DNA from: Pseudomonadota bacterium
Lineage (GTDB): Bacteria; Pseudomonadota; Gammaproteobacteria; Steroidobacterales; Steroidobacteraceae
NCBI GenBank assembly: GCA_021822385.1
Contig: JAKARC010000024.1
Location: 1 to 37,971, forward strand
Reading direction: 5' to 3'
Length of the DNA: 37,971 nt
Below the pieces are notes generated by a model. It saw nothing but the letters and a program-made list of their open reading frames with translations, ran no database searches and was not told the origin of the DNA. Shown in pieces: positions 10,780 to 18,737 of this stretch. A program made the translations under genes and the position numbers. The stretch's first letter is position 1. Every line of letters starts with the position of its first letter.

Positions 10780-12494
10780 TGCAGGTTGGCCACCTGCAGC
10801 GTGTTGCCTGGCCCGAGCGGCTGATCGGGCGCCACCCCCATCAGGCGCAACGCCCGGCCGATCACCACATGGAAGACCGGGGCGGCCACCAGGCCGCCGT
10901 AATAAAGGCCAGACTCCGGTTGCTTGATGACCACGACGGCGGCCAGACGCGGCCGGGTGGCCGGGGCCACGCCGGCAAACACGGCCATGTAGCGGTGATG
11001 ATCGTAGCGGCCGTTGACGTCGATCCAGGAAGTGCCGGTCTTGCCCGCGACGATATAGCCCGGAATGGCGGCCGCCGGTGCGGTGCCGCGCGGAGTGGCC
11101 ACCCCCAGCATCATGTGCAGCAGCTCGCGCGCCAGTGCCGCCGGCATGACGCGCCGGCCGGGTGGCGGGGCGCTCTCGCGCAGAAACGAGATCGGCCGCT
11201 CGAGGCCGAACGCCCCGAGGGTGGCATACGCATGCGCCAGCTGCAGCGCCGTCACCGTCAGGCCATAGCCGTGCGACATGGTGGCGAGGCGCAGCGGGCG
11301 CCAGTCCTGGTACGGCAGCAGCACGCCGGTGGGCTCGCCGGGATAGCCCGGAGCGGCGAGCTGGCCGAAGCCGAAATCGCGCAGCGTCTTCCAGATGAGC
11401 GGCCGCGGCAGCGACAGCGCGACATGCGCCATGCCGACGTTGGAGCTGACGGCGAGAATGGTGGCGATATTGATGCGGCCGAGGTCGATGCCGTCGCTGA
11501 AGATATGCCCCTGCACATCGATGTAGCCGGGCGAGGTGTTGACGATGCTGCGGTCGTTGTAGCGCCCGCTCATCAGCGCCGCGGCGATGAAGAAGGGCTT
11601 GATCGAGGAGCCCGGCGCGAACGTGTAGTCGATGGCGCGGTTCAGGTAGAGTTTGGGCAGCAACTGCGAGCGGTCGTTGGGATTGAACGAGGGCTGATCG
11701 ACCAGGGCGAGCACCTGTCCGGTGTCGACGTCGATCACCACCATGCAGCCCGAGCGTGCGCGCTGCGCCACGATCGCCGCCTTCAGCGCCCGATAGGCCA
11801 GATACTGGATGCGCATGTCGATCGAGAGCACCAGATTGTGGCCCGGGCGGGTGGGCCGGATGCTGTCGACCTGTTGGACGATCTGGCCGTAGCGGTCCTC
11901 GATCACGCGCTTCTCGCCGTCGATACCGGTCAGCCACGAGTTGTACTCGAGCTCCAGACCCGACTCGCCCTGATCCTTCATGTTGGTAAAGCCGATCAGC
12001 TGCCCGGTCACCTCCCCGGCCGGGTAGTAGCGCCGGTAGGCGCGACGCAGGTAGACCCCGGGGATGCCGAGCGCCTCGATGGCATGCGCCCGCGGCGGCG
12101 GCAGCTGGTGCGCGACGTAGAGAAACTGGAGATTGGCGTTGATCGTGATGTCGTGCCGCAGCGTCCAGGGGTCCGCCCCGAGCGCCTGCGCGAGACGCGC
12201 GATGGCGCCGCGGGTGCGCAGAATCTGGCCCGGGTTCACCCAGATGGAGTCCACCGGCGCGCTGACCGCAAGCGGCAGACCGTGCCGGTCGGTGATGACG
12301 CCGCGATGCGCCGGAACCGAGACCACCCGCAGGAAGCGCTCGTCGCCCTGGCGCGATAGAAACGTGTAGTCGACCAGCTGCAGGTCGACGGCGCGGCCGA
12401 CCATGACCAGGGCGACCAGCACGAGAATGCCGAAGATCAGTTGTGCCCGCCACCGATAGGCGGGCAGCGGCCGGCGGGCACGGCGGGATTTCAT
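10776..12494 (-). CDS. ftsI: Septal peptidoglycan transpeptidase FtsI (PBP3)
   Basis: Class B penicillin-binding protein that cross-links septal peptidoglycan and works with FtsW. The protein is 572 aa. A short basic cytoplasmic N-terminus is followed by one membrane anchor (about residues 18-36), then the pedestal segment with RGVITDRHGLPLAVS. The transpeptidase domain carries all three penicillin-binding motifs: SSIK (catalytic Ser296, Lys299), SSN (350-352) and KTGT (485-488). The ATG at 12494 overlaps the ftsL stop. An in-frame ATG 120 bases upstream would run through ftsL and is rejected. Confidence 0.97.
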   Translation of the reverse strand: MKSRRARRPLPAYRWRAQLIFGILVLVALVMVGRAVDLQLVDYTFLSRQGDERFLRVVSVPAHRGVITDRHGLPLAVSAPVDSIWVNPGQILRTRGAIARLAQALGADPWTLRHDITINANLQFLYVAHQLPPPRAHAIEALGIPGVYLRRAYRRYYPAGEVTGQLIGFTNMKDQGESGLELEYNSWLTGIDGEKRVIEDRYGQIVQQVDSIRPTRPGHNLVLSIDMRIQYLAYRALKAAIVAQRARSGCMVVIDVDTGQVLALVDQPSFNPNDRSQLLPKLYLNRAIDYTFAPGSSIKPFFIAAALMSGRYNDRSIVNTSPGYIDVQGHIFSDGIDLGRINIATILAVSSNVGMAHVALSLPRPLIWKTLRDFGFGQLAAPGYPGEPTGVLLPYQDWRPLRLATMSHGYGLTVTALQLAHAYATLGAFGLERPISFLRESAPPPGRRVMPAALARELLHMMLGVATPRGTAPAAAIPGYIVAGKTGTSWIDVNGRYDHHRYMAVFAGVAPATRPRLAAVVVIKQPESGLYYGGLVAAPVFHVVIGRALRLMGVAPDQPLGPGNTLQVANLQ

Positions 12495-12772
12495 GGGCGC
12501 ACGACCACGATCTGGCCCGGCGCGGGCATTCTCATGTGCAGCTTGCGCTCCGCGACGCTCTCGATCAGAGCGTGCGTCGACCAGGCGCTCTCCTCGAGCT
12601 GCAGTTGATGCCACTGCACGTCGAGATCATCGCGCTTGCGCCGCAGCTGTTCGAGGTGGATGAAGAGCTCACGCGCACGATAGCGGCAGTACACCGCGCC
12701 GATCCCCGAGGCGAGAACCCCGAGCCACAGGCCGGCCAGCAGCAGCGCGAATGTCCGCCGCGCCAGGGTCAT
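12491..12772 (-). CDS. ftsL: Cell division protein FtsL
   Basis: Small bitopic division protein that forms a complex with FtsB and FtsQ and activates FtsWI at the septum. The product is 93 aa. It has a short basic cytoplasmic start, one hydrophobic helix (about residues 7-28) and then a helical, coiled-coil-like periplasmic part with charged and leucine spacing (LFIHLEQLRRKRDDLDVQW). FtsL sequences are poorly conserved. The call rests on size, topology and its place between rsmH and ftsI. The ATG overlaps the rsmH stop and its own stop overlaps ftsI. Confidence 0.9.
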   Translation of the reverse strand: MTLARRTFALLLAGLWLGVLASGIGAVYCRYRARELFIHLEQLRRKRDDLDVQWHQLQLEESAWSTHALIESVAERKLHMRMPAPGQIVVVRP

Positions 12773-13695
12773 GCGAGCTTCTCCGCGACCCGCAAGAGCG
12801 CGCTGCGCGCCCGGGGATTGCGGGCGATTTCGGCGCGACTGGGACGCTGCTTGCGCCCGAGGCGGCGCAACCGCGGCGCGAGCGCCGCCGGTACCGTCGG
12901 CAGATCGGCCAGCGCCGGATCGGTGCGGGCGTGCCGCTCGATGAATGCCTTCACCCGGCGGTCCTCGACGGAATGAAAGCTGATCACGGCGAGCCGCCCG
13001 CCCGGACAGAGCACCTCGAGCGCGGCCGCGAGGCCTTGCTCGAGCTGGCCGAGCTCGTCGTTGATGTACATGCGCAGTGCCTGGAACGTTCGGGTGGCCG
13101 GATGTTTCCCCGGCTCGCGCGTACGCACCGCGCGCGCGACGATCTCGGCGAGAGCCCCGGTGCGCTCGAGCGGCGCACGCGCGCGCGCGGCGACGATCGC
13201 CTGCGCAACACGGCGGGCAAATCGCTCTTCACCGTACGTTGCAATCACGGTGCGGATCTCGTCGATGCCGGCGCGCGCGAGCCACGCGGACACGGCCTGC
13301 CCGCTCGTCGGATCCATGCGCATATCGAGCGGGCCGTCGGCCCGAAAGCTGAACCCGCGCGCCGGCTGATCGAGCTGCGGCGAAGACACGCCGAGATCGA
13401 ACAGAATGCCGCGGCACGGCCGGCCGGCGGCATGGTGCGGCACCAGCTCCCCGAGTCGCGCGAACGGCGCGTGCACCAATGTGAGTCGTGTCTCGAGCGC
13501 AAAGCGCGCGCGGCCGGCGGCAATTGCCTCGGGATCCCGATCGAGCGCAAGCACGCGGCCTTCTCGACCCAGGGCCTGGAGTAGGAGTGCCGTATGACCG
13601 CCTCGTCCGAATGTCGCATCGACATACAAGCCATCCGCCTCGACAACCAGTGCCGCGAGGACCTCGGCGCCCAGCACCGGAATGTGCTCAGCCAC
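12769..13695 (-). CDS. rsmH: 16S rRNA (cytosine-1402-N4)-methyltransferase RsmH
   Basis: SAM-dependent enzyme that methylates C1402 of 16S rRNA, also called MraW. The protein is 308 aa. The conserved N-terminus HIPVLGAEVLAAL, SAM loop YVDATFGRGGHTALLL (about residues 24-39), LFDLGVSSPQLDQPARGFSF, MRMDP, TRTFQALRMYINDEL and ISFHSVEDRRVKAF are all present. The start codon is GTG: an in-frame stop lies 13 codons upstream and no ATG precedes the conserved HIPVL. The nearest good Shine-Dalgarno-like GGAGGG is about 21 bases away, too far for normal use, which fits coupling to something upstream. RsmI, acting on the same nucleotide (2'-O), is also in this window. Confidence 0.95.
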   Translation of the reverse strand: MAEHIPVLGAEVLAALVVEADGLYVDATFGRGGHTALLLQALGREGRVLALDRDPEAIAAGRARFALETRLTLVHAPFARLGELVPHHAAGRPCRGILFDLGVSSPQLDQPARGFSFRADGPLDMRMDPTSGQAVSAWLARAGIDEIRTVIATYGEERFARRVAQAIVAARARAPLERTGALAEIVARAVRTREPGKHPATRTFQALRMYINDELGQLEQGLAAALEVLCPGGRLAVISFHSVEDRRVKAFIERHARTDPALADLPTVPAALAPRLRRLGRKQRPSRAEIARNPRARSALLRVAEKLA

Positions 13696-13860
13696 GTCCG
13701 CTTCGGTCGCGAGCGACCCTCCGCAGGACCCGACTCATGAGCGGCCTGCGCGGGCGCGGCGCGCCCCCCCATGTCCTGACCCATACCCCGCAACGTCCAT
13801 CCCGTTCCGCTCCGTCCTCACACCCGCGGCACATCGTCCGCGCCCTGCCCGCGCCGCATC
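13696..13860 (-). other. Unusually long mraZ-rsmH spacer with two possible micro-ORFs
   Basis: This 165-bp spacer is the only real gap in the division cluster. On the minus strand it can encode a 21-codon ORF (ATG at 13800, stop 13737-13735). This touches, as ATGA, a second 16-codon ORF (ATG at 13738, stop 13690-13688) whose stop lies just inside rsmH. GGAG stands nine bases before the first ATG. I recognise neither peptide, and they may be chance. No terminator hairpin with a T-run is visible. Confidence 0.3.
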
Positions 13861-14313
13861 TCAGAGCGACAGCCCATCGAGTTGCGCCGGCAGTTCCGTG
13901 GCGGCCTGTTCCGTCTTACGCCACTGCTCGAGCTGCGCCGTCCACACCGACTCGTCCCACAGCTCGAATCGATTCCCTTGTCCGATCAACATCCCGTGAC
14001 GCTCCAACGTCGCATAGGTCCTCAGCTCCGGCGGCACCAGGACGCGGCCGTGACTATCCAGCTCGAGATCCGTCGCATGGCCGACCATGAGCCGCTGCAG
14101 CCGCCGCGCCTGGGCATGCAGCGTGGGCAGATGCATGAGCTTCGACTCGATCAGATCCCATTCGGGCAGCGGATAAATGAGCAGGCACGGATCCCGATCG
14201 ACGGTCATCACCAGTTTTCCCTGGGCGAGTTCGGCGATCTGCTCCCGATACCGGGTAGGCATGACCATCCGACCTTTGTCGTCCAGGGTGATTTTTGTGG
14301 CGCCGCGGAACAT
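13861..14313 (-). CDS. mraZ: Transcriptional regulator MraZ
   Basis: DNA-binding repressor of its own dcw operon, built of two SpoVT/AbrB-like swapped-hairpin units. The product is 150 aa. Each unit shows the family pattern: FRGATKITLDDKGRMVMPTRYR at the N-terminus and ATDLELDSHGRVLVPPELR in the middle. The ATG at 14313 gives the standard N-terminus MFRG. An upstream in-frame ATG at 14349 would lie inside the operator and is rejected. Only a weak GAGG lies before the start. The gene is separated from rsmH by 165 bp. Confidence 0.95.
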   Translation of the reverse strand: MFRGATKITLDDKGRMVMPTRYREQIAELAQGKLVMTVDRDPCLLIYPLPEWDLIESKLMHLPTLHAQARRLQRLMVGHATDLELDSHGRVLVPPELRTYATLERHGMLIGQGNRFELWDESVWTAQLEQWRKTEQAATELPAQLDGLSL

Positions 14314-14333
14314 GGACCTCGAGCGAGGATGAC

Positions 14334-14368
14334 TCCCATCCTCTCCCACTCTTTCCCACTTCCGCCCA
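14334..14368 (-). promoter_or_regulatory. MraZ operator: four TGGGN boxes at 10-bp pitch
   Basis: Read on the minus strand, TGGGC (14368-14364), TGGGA (14358-14354), TGGGA (14348-14344) and TGGGA (14338-14334) are separated by exactly five bases each. Direct TGGGN repeats with five-base spacers upstream of mraZ are the known MraZ recognition pattern. The first box shares a base with the -10 element, so binding should block transcription initiation. Confidence 0.9.
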
Positions 14369-14397
14369 CTATAGGAATCGCGGCTGCGCTATGTCAA
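14368..14397 (-). promoter_or_regulatory. Sigma-70 promoter of the mraZ/dcw operon
   Basis: On the minus strand a perfect -35 TTGACA (14397-14392) is followed after 18 bases by TATAGT (14373-14368), five of six matches to the -10 consensus. Transcription should begin near 14361 and run through the MraZ boxes into mraZ. Confidence 0.85.
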
Positions 14398-14761
14398 TTG
14401 AATTGCAGAGAAAAAGTCACATTCGCGTTGAGTTATGTCGCGTGTACGGAAGCCATCCACTACGCTGATTTTAATATTCATTATCTTAATCAGCAGGTTG
14501 TATCCCTAACCTTATCCAGCAGCTTAGGTTCCGCCTGCGGGCGGTGAGCGGCGTGTTTGATCGCTGCGAAGCGGCCGCGCCCGCGGGCATCCCGTGCGGC
14601 CGCCTGTAACAAGCCCGGCCGTGCGGGATCTGCTGTCCCCACCGACAGCGCGGCGCAGCGCGCGACCGTATCCGCTGCGCGACAGCGTCCGCGGGCCGAC
14701 CCAGGGGACATGCGCGTCTTGCGCACAACGGCGCTCGCCGCTCTCGGCGGGACCCGACCGC
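14398..14761. other. Intergenic stretch between mraZ promoter and lpoA; AT-rich island
   Basis: No gene is supported here. Positions about 14400-14520 are strikingly AT-rich for this genome and contain an inverted repeat, ctgatt (14465-14470) and aatcag (14488-14493), around a 17-base AT-rich centre. The remaining part (14530-14761) is GC-rich, with no recognised protein in any frame. In particular I find no YraN-like sequence, although yraN often follows lpoA. GCGGCCGC palindromes around 14570-14605 could form a hairpin, but without a T-tract. Confidence 0.5.
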
Positions 14762-16024
14762 TCAGCGGGCCGGCAGGATGCGGATCTCTCCGTTGCGCAG
14801 CTGCGCCCATAGCAAACCCCGATGAATATGTCCGCCGGGCCCGAGCCGCAACCGTCCGGTCAGGCCGTTCGGATCGATCGAGCCGTGCGGCCCGATCTGC
14901 CCTTTGACCAGCGCCACCGTGAGGTGATACGCGTCGAAGCCGAAAGCGAACAGGCGGCCGAGATCCGGCCCGCCATATGGCCATGCCCGCTCCGCCGTGG
15001 CGCGCACCGCATCGGGCAGCGGGCCGCCCAACAGCCAGGGCATGTCGAGAAACCGCAGTCCGTCGAGATTCTGGTTTGCTACCGGATTCGGCGCAAACGC
15101 ATCGGAGGTCGAATACGTCGGCACGTTGTTGGCGTAGAAGAAGCGCAGCTCCGGCTCGAGCTGCCGTTCGACGTGTGCCGGCGCCGGGGCAAATATGAAC
15201 TGAATGTCCTGGCGCCGGCGCGGCACGAAGCCAAGGCGCATCCCCAACAGCCACTGCAGGTCCCGCCGCCGTGCCTCGCTTTGATTGATCAGCAACACCC
15301 GCGTGATCGGTCCGGCATAGTCGTTGTGCTTGAGATTGATGCGCGCGACGGCGAGCAAGCGTCCGCCACCGGCTTCGAGCTGGCGGCGGAAGGCGTCGAG
15401 CACCCGCGTGCCCCAGGTCCCCTTCGGGACGATGGCAATGCCGATCCGGTGGCCATCGGCCAGCACGCGCCGCGCCACCATGCGCGCTTCGGCGGTGGGC
15501 GAGAGGGCGAACTGGTAAAACCGCGGCGGTGCGGCCATACCGTGCGGCAGGAAATTCAGGGCCAGCATCGCCGGGCGCGACTGGTCATCGGCGGCAGCCG
15601 CCTCGACGTTCGAGCGTATCAGGGGACCGACGATGAAATTGGCGCCCGCGTCCGTAGCGCGCGCAATCAGCTCCGGAATAGAGCGCACGCCTGCGGTATT
15701 GTAGATGCGCAGCCGCGGACGCTCATGCGGCGGCATCTGGTAGTAGGCGGTGAGGAAACCGTCGCGCACACTCTGCCCGGCGCCGCCGAGCGGACCGCTC
15801 TCCGGCACCAACAGGGCAATGCGCACCTCGGGTAACGGCAGATTGACGGCGGTCACCGGCGCGGGGCGGGGCGCGATGCGCACAGGCCTTGCCACCGCGA
15901 CGCGCCGCGAGCTCGGCGGCGGCGCGTACCGGGGCGGCGGGACGGCGCAGCCGGCGAGCACGGCGGCCGCCGCGCTCAGCACCGCCAGCGAAAAGGATCT
16001 CTTGAGGGTGGAGAAATGTTTCAC
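14762..16024 (-). CDS. lpoA: Short-form LpoA/LppC, lipoprotein activator of penicillin-binding protein
   Basis: Outer-membrane lipoprotein of the LppC family (in E. coli LpoA stimulates PBP1A from outside). The 420-aa product has a lipoprotein signal peptide ending in LAGC (Cys26), a Pro/Arg-rich linker to about residue 70 and one periplasmic-binding-protein-like domain (from VRIALLVPESGPLGGAGQSV to the C-terminus, including FIVGPLIRSNVEAAA and FAFGFDAYHL). The start is GTG at 16024, with AAGGA seven bases upstream; a TTG 21 bases earlier is less likely. E. coli LpoA has an extra N-terminal TPR-like domain that is missing here. It is divergent from rsmI with only 56 bp between. Confidence 0.87.
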   Translation of the reverse strand: MKHFSTLKRSFSLAVLSAAAAVLAGCAVPPPRYAPPPSSRRVAVARPVRIAPRPAPVTAVNLPLPEVRIALLVPESGPLGGAGQSVRDGFLTAYYQMPPHERPRLRIYNTAGVRSIPELIARATDAGANFIVGPLIRSNVEAAAADDQSRPAMLALNFLPHGMAAPPRFYQFALSPTAEARMVARRVLADGHRIGIAIVPKGTWGTRVLDAFRRQLEAGGGRLLAVARINLKHNDYAGPITRVLLINQSEARRRDLQWLLGMRLGFVPRRRQDIQFIFAPAPAHVERQLEPELRFFYANNVPTYSTSDAFAPNPVANQNLDGLRFLDMPWLLGGPLPDAVRATAERAWPYGGPDLGRLFAFGFDAYHLTVALVKGQIGPHGSIDPNGLTGRLRLGPGGHIHRGLLWAQLRNGEIRILPAR

Positions 16025-16080
16025 TGTCGCTTCCTTTGGCGCCAAGATTACCTCTCGGTGCGGATTTTGCGAGCATTAAA

Positions 16081-16932
16081 TTGATCCAGACACCCGGGCG
16101 GTTGCAGGTCGTGGCGACCCCCATCGGCAACCTCGGCGACCTCGGCGCGCGTGCGCGCGCGGCGCTTGCCGCCGCCGACGCCGTTGTCGCCGAAGACACG
16201 CGCCGAACACGCGCGCTCCTGAGCGCGCTCGGGCTGTGCCGGCCGCTCATCTCGCTGCATGCGCACAATGAATCTGCGCGGGTGCCGGAGCTGATCGCGC
16301 GACTGACCGCCGGCGCAACACTCGCGCTGGTCAGTGACGCCGGCACGCCGCTGCTGTCTGATCCGGGCTACGAGCTGGTGCACGCGGCCATCGCGGCGGC
16401 CGTGCCGGTCGAGGCCATCCCCGGCCCGAGCGCGCTCACCGCGGCGCTCGCCTGCGCGGGTCTGCCGGTCAGTCGATTCTGTTTCGAAGGGTTCCTGCCG
16501 GCCAAGGCCAGCGAGCGACGCGCGCAGCTTGCGCTGCTGGCGGCCGAGCCGCGTACGCTGGTGTTCTTCGAGGCGCCGCATCGCATCGCGACAATGCTGG
16601 CAGACCTGGCCACCGCGCTCGGTGCCGAACGGCAAGCCGTCGTCGCCCGCGAACTGACCAAGGCGCATGAGACAGTCTATCGCGGCACTTTGGAGACACT
16701 CGCCGCGCGCGCCGTGCGCGAGGAGAACTTCCAGCGCGGCGAGCTGACCGTGCTCGTCGAGGGCGCGCCGGCGCGCAGCGCGGGCGCGGATGCGGCGTTG
16801 CTGCGGCGAGCCGCGCAATTGCTGGCGCGCGAGCTCGCGCCGGGACGCGCCGCCGCGCTCGCCGCCCAGCTCACCGGCGCGAGCCGCAGCGAGGCCTATG
16901 CGCTCGTCCTCGAGTCGCTGCAGAAGACGTGA
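16081..16932 (+). CDS. rsmI: 16S rRNA (cytidine-1402-2'-O)-methyltransferase RsmI
   Basis: SAM-dependent tetrapyrrole-methylase-fold enzyme that 2'-O-methylates C1402, the same nucleotide as RsmH. The protein is 283 aa from a TTG at 16081. It has the N-terminal VVATPIGNLGD, AEDTRRTRALLSAL, LVSDAGTPLLSDPGYELV, AIPGPSALTAAL, FEGFLPAKASERRAQL, FFEAPHRIATMLADL and ARELTKAHETVYRG. No ATG or GTG lies at a suitable place. TTG at 16081 gives a normal N-terminus and has GCGAG seven bases upstream. TTG at 16036 is an alternative that would add 15 residues. Confidence 0.94.
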   Translation: MIQTPGRLQVVATPIGNLGDLGARARAALAAADAVVAEDTRRTRALLSALGLCRPLISLHAHNESARVPELIARLTAGATLALVSDAGTPLLSDPGYELVHAAIAAAVPVEAIPGPSALTAALACAGLPVSRFCFEGFLPAKASERRAQLALLAAEPRTLVFFEAPHRIATMLADLATALGAERQAVVARELTKAHETVYRGTLETLAARAVREENFQRGELTVLVEGAPARSAGADAALLRRAAQLLARELAPGRAAALAAQLTGASRSEAYALVLESLQKT

Positions 16933-16951
16933 CGGCGCCGCGGCGGCGCCG
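16933..16951. terminator. Perfect hairpin between the 3' ends of rsmI and rnpB
   Basis: CGGCGCCG (16933-16940) and CGGCGCCG (16944-16951) form an eight-base-pair GC stem with a three-base loop, starting at the rsmI stop codon. It lies between two convergent transcription units. No T-run follows on either strand, so it is at best a weak or transcript-end-protecting terminator. Confidence 0.35.
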
Positions 16952-16958
16952 AGTAGGA

Positions 16959-17436
<478 letters not shown>

Positions 17437-17440
17437 CTCC

Positions 17441-17469
17441 TAGATAGCAGAATCCCCACCGGGCTGCAA
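17441..17469 (-). promoter_or_regulatory. Probable rnpB promoter with extended -10
   Basis: Minus strand: TTGCAG (17469-17464), 17-bp spacer, TATCTA (17446-17441) preceded by TGC, an extended -10 feature. The predicted start falls just before the P1 helix of RNase P RNA. The hexamers themselves match consensus only in part. Confidence 0.5.
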
Positions 17470-17549
17470 AGTGCTCGCGCCCGCATGATCTGAGGCTATC
17501 AGGATGCGACGGCGTGGCCCCGCTCAACCTGCGCCGCCCTGCACCGCGC

Positions 17550-18650
17550 TCAGCAGCCGCTGCGCACCGAGGACATAGGCCTGCGATCGGCGGGTTCACG
17601 CTCGCGCTGGCGCCTGACCGCGGCGGCGAGTCGCTCGAGCACCGGGACGGAACCGGCCCAATCCAGACATCCATCCGTGATGCTCTGACCGTAGACCAGC
17701 GCCTTGCCTGGAACGAGATCCTGGCGCCCGGCGACGAGGTTGCTCTCGAGCATGACACCGCCGATGCGCTGCTCCCCGGACTCGATCTGTGCGGCAATGT
17801 CCTCGATGACCTGCGGCTGACGCTCCGGACGCTTGCCGCTGTTGCCGTGACTGGCGTCGATCATCAGCCGGGTCTGCAGTCCGGCCGCCTGCTGCTCCCG
17901 ACAGATCGCCGCGACGCTCGCGGCATCGTAGTTGGGCACCGGACCGCCGCGCAGAATGATGTGGCAGTCGGGATTGCCGCGAGTTGCCGCTATCGCGCTG
18001 CGACCCTGTTTGGTGACGGCGAGGAAATGATGCGGCTGCGAGGCGGCACGCACCGCATCGAGCGCAATGCGTACGTTGCCGTCCGTGCCGTTCTTGAACC
18101 CGATCGGGCAGGACAGGCCGGAGGCCAGCTCGCGGTGGATCTGGCTTTCGGTCGTGCGCGCCCCAATCGCACCCCAGGACACGAGGTCGGCGATGTATTG
18201 CGGCGTGATCATGTCGAGGAATTCGCAGCCGGCCGGCACCCCGAGCTCGTTGATGTCGACCAGCAGCCCGCGTGCCAGGCGCAGACCCTCGTTGATGCGG
18301 AAACTCCCGTCGAGCCCGGGATCGTTGATCAACCCCTTCCAGCCCACGGTCGTGCGCGGTTTTTCGAAATAAACGCGCATGACGATCTCGAGTGCATCGG
18401 CGAGCCGCACCCGCTCCCGTGCAAGTCGCGCCGCGTACTCCTTGGCAGCCGACACATCGTGAATTGAGCACGGTCCGATCACCACGGCGAGCCGCGGGTC
18501 CCGGCCGTGCAGGATAGCCTGCAACGCCCGACGCGCGGCGCTCACCGTGCTCGCCGCGCGGTCGGAACACGGACGCTCGCGGATCACCTCGGCGGGCGTC
18601 GCAAGCTCGGTCATGGCGCGAATGCGCAAATCGTCTGTCTGGGAATGCAT
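17550..18650 (-). CDS. aroG: 3-deoxy-7-phosphoheptulonate (DAHP) synthase, class I AroG type
   Basis: Condenses phosphoenolpyruvate and erythrose-4-phosphate, the first step of the shikimate pathway. The protein is 366 aa and aligns without offset to E. coli AroG at the metal ligands: Cys61 (GPCSIHD), His268 (DASHGN), Glu302 (LESNL) and Asp326 (SITDGC). The effector-pocket segment EFLDMITPQY with Pro150, and Ser180 in ELASGLS, resembles the phenylalanine-sensitive AroG rather than AroF or AroH. The feedback type is therefore inferred to be Phe-like. The ATG at 18650 has GGAG six bases upstream; a TTG two codons earlier is less likely. Expression appears controlled by the aromatic leader and terminator just upstream. 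Confidence 0.96.
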   Translation of the reverse strand: MHSQTDDLRIRAMTELATPAEVIRERPCSDRAASTVSAARRALQAILHGRDPRLAVVIGPCSIHDVSAAKEYAARLARERVRLADALEIVMRVYFEKPRTTVGWKGLINDPGLDGSFRINEGLRLARGLLVDINELGVPAGCEFLDMITPQYIADLVSWGAIGARTTESQIHRELASGLSCPIGFKNGTDGNVRIALDAVRAASQPHHFLAVTKQGRSAIAATRGNPDCHIILRGGPVPNYDAASVAAICREQQAAGLQTRLMIDASHGNSGKRPERQPQVIEDIAAQIESGEQRIGGVMLESNLVAGRQDLVPGKALVYGQSITDGCLDWAGSVPVLERLAAAVRRQREREPADRRPMSSVRSGC

Positions 18651-18680
18651 GCTCAACTCCAGTGGCGCGCCCCCGAGGCG

Positions 18681-18711
18681 AAAAAAAACCGCCAGGGGAC
18701 TGGCGGTTTTT
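18681..18711 (-). terminator. Intrinsic terminator acting as attenuator before the DAHP synthase gene
   Basis: Minus strand: A5 CCGCCAG (stem 18706-18700 is CTGGCGG on the plus strand, paired with 18695-18689), loop of four, then a run of eight T (18688-18681). The 7-bp GC stem is extended by A-T pairs. It lies 30 bases upstream of the DAHP synthase start and 26 bases after the stop of an aromatic-rich leader ORF. It is therefore in the leader and not at the end of a gene. Confidence 0.9.
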
Positions 18712-18737
18712 ACGGGTATCTTCTGTCTCGACTCAGG

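Noticed and set aside
9262..12453. Apparent 1063-codon frame joining murE to upstream sequence (and similar long frames joining murC, murG, ftsW, murD and murF to upstream DNA)
   Set aside because: The upstream parts lie in the wrong frame of the preceding gene and carry no motif; the ATGA starts give complete family-length proteins, so these are not fusions.
14481..14520. DnaA-box-like sequences (ttatcttaa, ttatccagc) in the AT-rich island
   Set aside because: Neither matches the TTATNCACA consensus well, there is no cluster and no dnaA or dnaN nearby, so an origin is not supported.
14521..14761. Possible yraN remnant downstream of lpoA
   Set aside because: All three minus-strand frames were read and none shows the GEIDLIA or FVEVK motifs of YraN.
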